Source of the DNA: Candidatus Brachythrix odensensis
GTDB taxonomy: Bacteria > Chloroflexota > Anaerolineae > J036 > Brachytrichaceae
NCBI GenBank assembly: GCA_016714465.1
Contig: JADKDT010000009.1
Span: 83,658-147,657 of the forward strand
DNA length: 64,000 bases
Direction: 5' to 3'
Below, in pieces: positions 61,687-64,000 of this stretch. Both the position numbers and the translations under genes were made by a program. The first letter of the stretch is position 1; every line of letters starts with the position of its first letter. The notes beneath the pieces were generated by a model. It worked only from the letters and a program-made list of their open reading frames with translations, was not told the DNA's origin and made no database searches.

Positions 61687-62319
61687 TTACCAGGTCTCCT
61701 GATGCAACACGCCATCCAGCGCCTTGCGCGCGCCGGGTTTGAAGTCTGTCCCGATTGGATACGCGACCGGGATCAGCGCCGCCTGCGTCACCGTGTCGTA
61801 GGGAATCCCAAGTATCTGCGCGGCTTCGCGCTCATATTTCAAATGCAGCGTGGTCCAGCATGACGCCAGCCCATGCAGCCGCGCGGCGAGCATAAAGCTC
61901 CACGCCGCCGGCAGGATGCTGCCATACAACCCGGCCATCTGTGCGCTTGGGGCGGCCTCGGCGCGGCCTTCAATGCAGGCCAGCACCCAGGTTGGCACGT
62001 CATGCAGGTGCAGCGCGAGGTAGTCGGCTGAGCGCGCGACCGTGGACGGGGCGTCCCGGCCTTGCAACGCGCCCGCCTCGGCACCCGCATACGCGCGCCA
62101 TGACTTGCGATACAGGTCGGCGATCGCACGTTTCTTTGCGGCGTCGGTGATGACCACAAAGTGCCAGCGCTGGGAATTGCTGCCGGAAGGCGCCTGCAGC
62201 GCAATCTCGATGCACTGGCGAATCAGCTCGGTCGGGACGGCGCGCGTCAGGTCAAGCCGCTGTCGCACGGAGCGCGTCGTGGTCAGGAGGTCGAGTGCGG
62301 AAAGGTTGAGCATGTCCAT
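61687..62319 (-). CDS. Nitroreductase-family flavoprotein
   Basis: This 210-aa protein has nitroreductase hallmarks: TTRSVRQRLDLTRAVP at the N-terminus, APSGSNSQRWHFVVI (FMN contact), a middle PTWVLACIE, PAAWSFMLAARLHGLASCWT and LGIPYDTVTQAALIPVAYP. It should use FMN and NAD(P)H to reduce nitro or quinone compounds. GGAGCGATCAT before ATG 62319 is an acceptable start signal. The next gene downstream was a flavin monooxygenase, of which only the first codons remain. Confidence 0.9.
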   Translation of the reverse strand: MDMLNLSALDLLTTTRSVRQRLDLTRAVPTELIRQCIEIALQAPSGSNSQRWHFVVITDAAKKRAIADLYRKSWRAYAGAEAGALQGRDAPSTVARSADYLALHLHDVPTWVLACIEGRAEAAPSAQMAGLYGSILPAAWSFMLAARLHGLASCWTTLHLKYEREAAQILGIPYDTVTQAALIPVAYPIGTDFKPGARKALDGVLHQETW

Positions 62320-62370
62320 ATGATCGCTCCAATTTCGTTTTTGGGGTGAATGCGCCGCGGGCAGCCCGCA

Positions 62371-62650
62371 TCAGAGCCCGGTCTGCGCGAACGCAGCGTT
62401 TTGCGATTGCGCGGGATGAGGGTCGTGCCCCGATGACGCCGGCAATGCGCCGTTAATTTGCGAGGGGATGCAGTTGCGCATGGGCTGCCGCTTCAGGCCG
62501 GTGGCCTCCCCGCTCGAGCATTCGGGCAATACCATTGATGGATTGCGGCGGCTCACCCTTGCCGAGCAAAATGTCCTTGATCTCACGGTCGGTTAGGCCG
62601 GGCTTGACCTGGACTAGATCGATGATTCTCTGCTGCAGACTTGTTTGTTT
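62371..62650 (-). pseudogene. Winged-helix-like small protein, frameshifted, start not found
   Basis: The frame from about 62650 reads SLQQRIIDLVQVKPGLTDRE, then IKDILLGKGEPPQSINGIAR and MLERGG, a winged-helix DNA-binding pattern. It would stop at 62453. One base shifted after ERGG the other frame gives LKRQPMRNCIPSQINGALPA and runs to 62371. ERGGxLKR is the usual wing, so the second ending is more likely. No start codon is visible in frame before the nuclease gene end. Confidence 0.5.
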
Positions 62651-62685
62651 ACGTATCCAGGATGATCCGATCCTGCCAGTGTGGG

Positions 62686-63141
62686 CTACCCAACCGATCC
62701 GCCCGCATCCTCCAACACGCGCTTGACCACCGAGATGAAGGCGTCGAGCCGGGGCACCCAGGTGTCGGGCATGAGAAAGGGGAACATGTCAAGATAGTTG
62801 GCCGGCAAGGCAATGCCGGCCGCCATAAGCGCCTCGCCGAAACGCGCGCGCCAAGTCAGCTCGGATTCCGAGCGGTTCAGCCACTTGAAGTTGAGTTGCA
62901 GCTTGCCGTCGGTCCAGAGCGTGAAGAGCGACCTGACCGAGATGGCGTCCGATTTGAAGTTGATCGAGCCGGTCTGCTGACCCGAGCCATAGGTCGTCCT
63001 GTCGGTATGGGCGACGGCAAAGGCGTGAAGCGCCTTGACCGCCGCGAACTCGCCCGCGGTCAGGCGCTGACGCGCGTCCTCCAGGAAGCGATCGGCATCC
63101 CACCGGCCGCGCGGGCTGCTTCGGGCGGCCGTCTTGCGCAC
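62686..63141 (-). CDS. C-terminal segment of a frameshifted PD-(D/E)XK nuclease-like protein
   Basis: The frame reads VRKTAARSSPRGRWDADRFL, then TAGEFAAVKALHAFAVAHTD, SINFKSDAISVRSLFTLWTD and ends VVKRVLEDAGGSVG. It follows the nuclease core of the next entry once the frame is corrected near 63213 (FYQDAELDILIPTLFGAEV). It is a conserved C-terminal half found in uncharacterised nuclease-like proteins. The GTG/ATG at 63141 is not a real start. Confidence 0.65.
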   Translation of the reverse strand: MRKTAARSSPRGRWDADRFLEDARQRLTAGEFAAVKALHAFAVAHTDRTTYGSGQQTGSINFKSDAISVRSLFTLWTDGKLQLNFKWLNRSESELTWRARFGEALMAAGIALPANYLDMFPFLMPDTWVPRLDAFISVVKRVLEDAGGSVG

Positions 63142-63743
63142 CTCAGCGCCGAAGAGGGTGGGGATAAGAATGTCCAGCTCGGCGTCCTGGTAGAACGATC
63201 GGCGCCGTAGAGGCTAAAATTGCTGTTGGTGTTGACGAATTCGATCCAGGATTTTTCAGCCGGTCGTCGAGGTGTCCATGAGGACGACGAATCGGTATTG
63301 ACTCGTCGAAGAGCAGCCCTGAGGCTGCTCAGGATGGCGTCGGCGCAGGGCCCGTCGGACGCGCGCAGTGACCTGCCGCCTTTCTCCGTCATGAGAGCAT
63401 CGATCCGGTCGACGAATTCGTCGCCGTTGACATAGCCCTTCCACAGGGCGGCGCCGTAATCGAGAATCTGGGCGAGGACAAGGCGTTTGTCGGGGTTCTT
63501 GTACAGCTTCGTTTCGATCAGGTAGAGCCGCCCGTCGCCGTCGGTGGCCAGCGCGTCGATGGGGCCGCTGGAGGTGGGGAACTCGCGGAGCAGGACGAGC
63601 AGGCGGACATCCTCGTCGACCTCGTCGAGGGGGAGCGCATCCGGGTGCGCGAAGATGTACTGCTGCAGATACGACTCGCGGTCGATGGTCGTCCGCTCGA
63701 GGCGGATGGCGGGTTGCCCGTGTCGGGCGAGGATGATGGCCAT
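63060..63743 (-). CDS. PD-(D/E)XK nuclease-like protein, N-terminal segment (frameshifted)
   Basis: ATG 63743 has AGGACG upstream. Residues 1-110 carry a PD-(D/E)XK-like core: SSGPIDALATDGDGRLYLIE then TK, i.e. D...ExK, preceded by DEDVRLLVLLREF. From about residue 145 the frame is broken three times; reading through gives FVVLMDHLDDRLK, SWIEFVNTNSNFSLYGADR and FYQDAELDI. Restored length is about 350 aa. A restriction or defence role is plausible from the fold but not shown. It lies 22 nt after the gene at the window edge. Confidence 0.7.
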   Translation of the reverse strand: MAIILARHGQPAIRLERTTIDRESYLQQYIFAHPDALPLDEVDEDVRLLVLLREFPTSSGPIDALATDGDGRLYLIETKLYKNPDKRLVLAQILDYGAALWKGYVNGDEFVDRIDALMTEKGGRSLRASDGPCADAILSSLRAALRRVNTDSSSSWTPRRPAEKSWIEFVNTNSNFSLYGADRSTRTPSWTFLSPPSSALRCARRPPEAARAAGGMPIASWRTRVSA

Positions 63744-63765
63744 GGGTCTTCGTCCTGTCGGTGCG

Positions 63766-64000
63766 TTACATCGCTGCGGCGCGGGCCACGGCTGCCTTCA
63801 GGCCAGTGTAGTCCACCGCTTCGGGATTGAGCCGGAGCAAGGACGCGAGGTTGATTTTCTTCTGGCTGCCGGCCTTGTCATCGAGAATCCGGGTGGCGAG
63901 GACGTAGAACGTCCACTGGCTGACGTTCAGCGGATCCAGGGTTTCGCGATCATGGTGGGCGAGCAGGCAGAAGACGTAGACCTTCGCGGGACGAATCGAC
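63766..64000 (-). CDS. C-terminal part of an uncharacterised protein, cut by the window edge
   Basis: The frame is open from the window end and stops at TAA 63766-63768. It reads PAKVYVFCLLAHHDRETLDP, then LNVSQWTFYVLATRILDDKA, SQKKINLASLLRLNPEAVDY and ends ARAAAM. I do not recognise a named family; similar text occurs next to nuclease genes. It precedes the nuclease gene by 22 nt in the same direction, so they are probably one operon. Confidence 0.65.
   Translation of the reverse strand, partial: SIRPAKVYVFCLLAHHDRETLDPLNVSQWTFYVLATRILDDKAGSQKKINLASLLRLNPEAVDYTGLKAAVARAAAM

Noticed and set aside
1..64000. tRNA, rRNA, riboswitch and insertion-sequence search by eye
   Set aside because: I found no cloverleaf with CCA-compatible acceptor, no rRNA-like stretch, no known riboswitch core and no transposase.

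Overview
The window looks like chromosomal DNA of a high-GC, free-living bacterium, most likely a member of the Chloroflexota (Anaerolineae or Caldilinea-like). This is inferred from very large secreted proteins built of FG-GAP/VCBS, GEVED, P-domain and beta-helix modules, long Thr-Pro linkers, an orphan DUF4157 protein, and many dispersed palindromic repeats. I see no rRNA, tRNA, CRISPR array, phage block or intact insertion sequence.

Layout. 1-7.5 kb: two secreted repeat proteins, each split by frameshifts. 7.6-11.2 kb: a heterodimeric ABC exporter of TM287/288 type. 11.2-14 kb: a zinc alcohol dehydrogenase, a trans-aconitate methyltransferase-like protein and a metallo-beta-lactamase-fold hydrolase, separated by perfect hairpins. 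14-19.4 kb: a GEVED-domain secreted protein. 19.6-23.7 kb: an ABM-domain protein, an SDR and an XRE-ATPase-TPR regulator. 24-34 kb: a giant (about 3,300 aa) exported protein ending in a seven-repeat FG-GAP propeller. 34.6-36.1 kb: a secreted beta-helix protein. 36.4-38.8 kb: a DUF4157 protein with a C-terminal LanM/kinase-like domain. 38.8-42.8 kb: a TPR protein and a dipeptidase-like enzyme, convergent. 42.9-47.7 kb: a small secreted protein, a phosphotransferase with an enolase-like protein, and a D-2-hydroxyacid dehydrogenase. 48.1-50.5 kb: amidohydrolase, Rieske protein and an SDR. 50.6-55.2 kb: two unknown genes framed by hairpins, a VOC protein, and a two-gene unit of a 58-aa protein and a Rad50/SMC-like ATPase. 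55.2-58.6 kb: repeat islands around a VapBC-type toxin-antitoxin pair and gene remnants. 58.6-61.1 kb: an ABC-2 exporter. 61.5-64 kb: a nitroreductase, decayed fragments, and a frameshifted PD-(D/E)XK nuclease cluster running off the window.

Two window-wide themes matter. First, about 17 reading-frame breaks occur, mostly one-base indels in short homopolymers. They hit an exporter and an enolase-like gene as well as surface proteins, so many are probably sequence errors; restored frames give sensible products. Second, intergenic space is filled with palindromic elements sitting 9-22 nt beyond stop codons. They include two hairpin families with conserved apices and covarying arms, and a 102-bp repeat with 17-bp inverted ends.

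The most interesting signals are a shared C-terminal heptapeptide (FIPLARK/FLPMVRR/HLPFVQR/FIPLVLR) on four otherwise unrelated exported proteins, the DUF4157 + LanM-like fusion, the covarying hairpins, and an enolase-like protein lacking two catalytic residues next to a small-molecule kinase.
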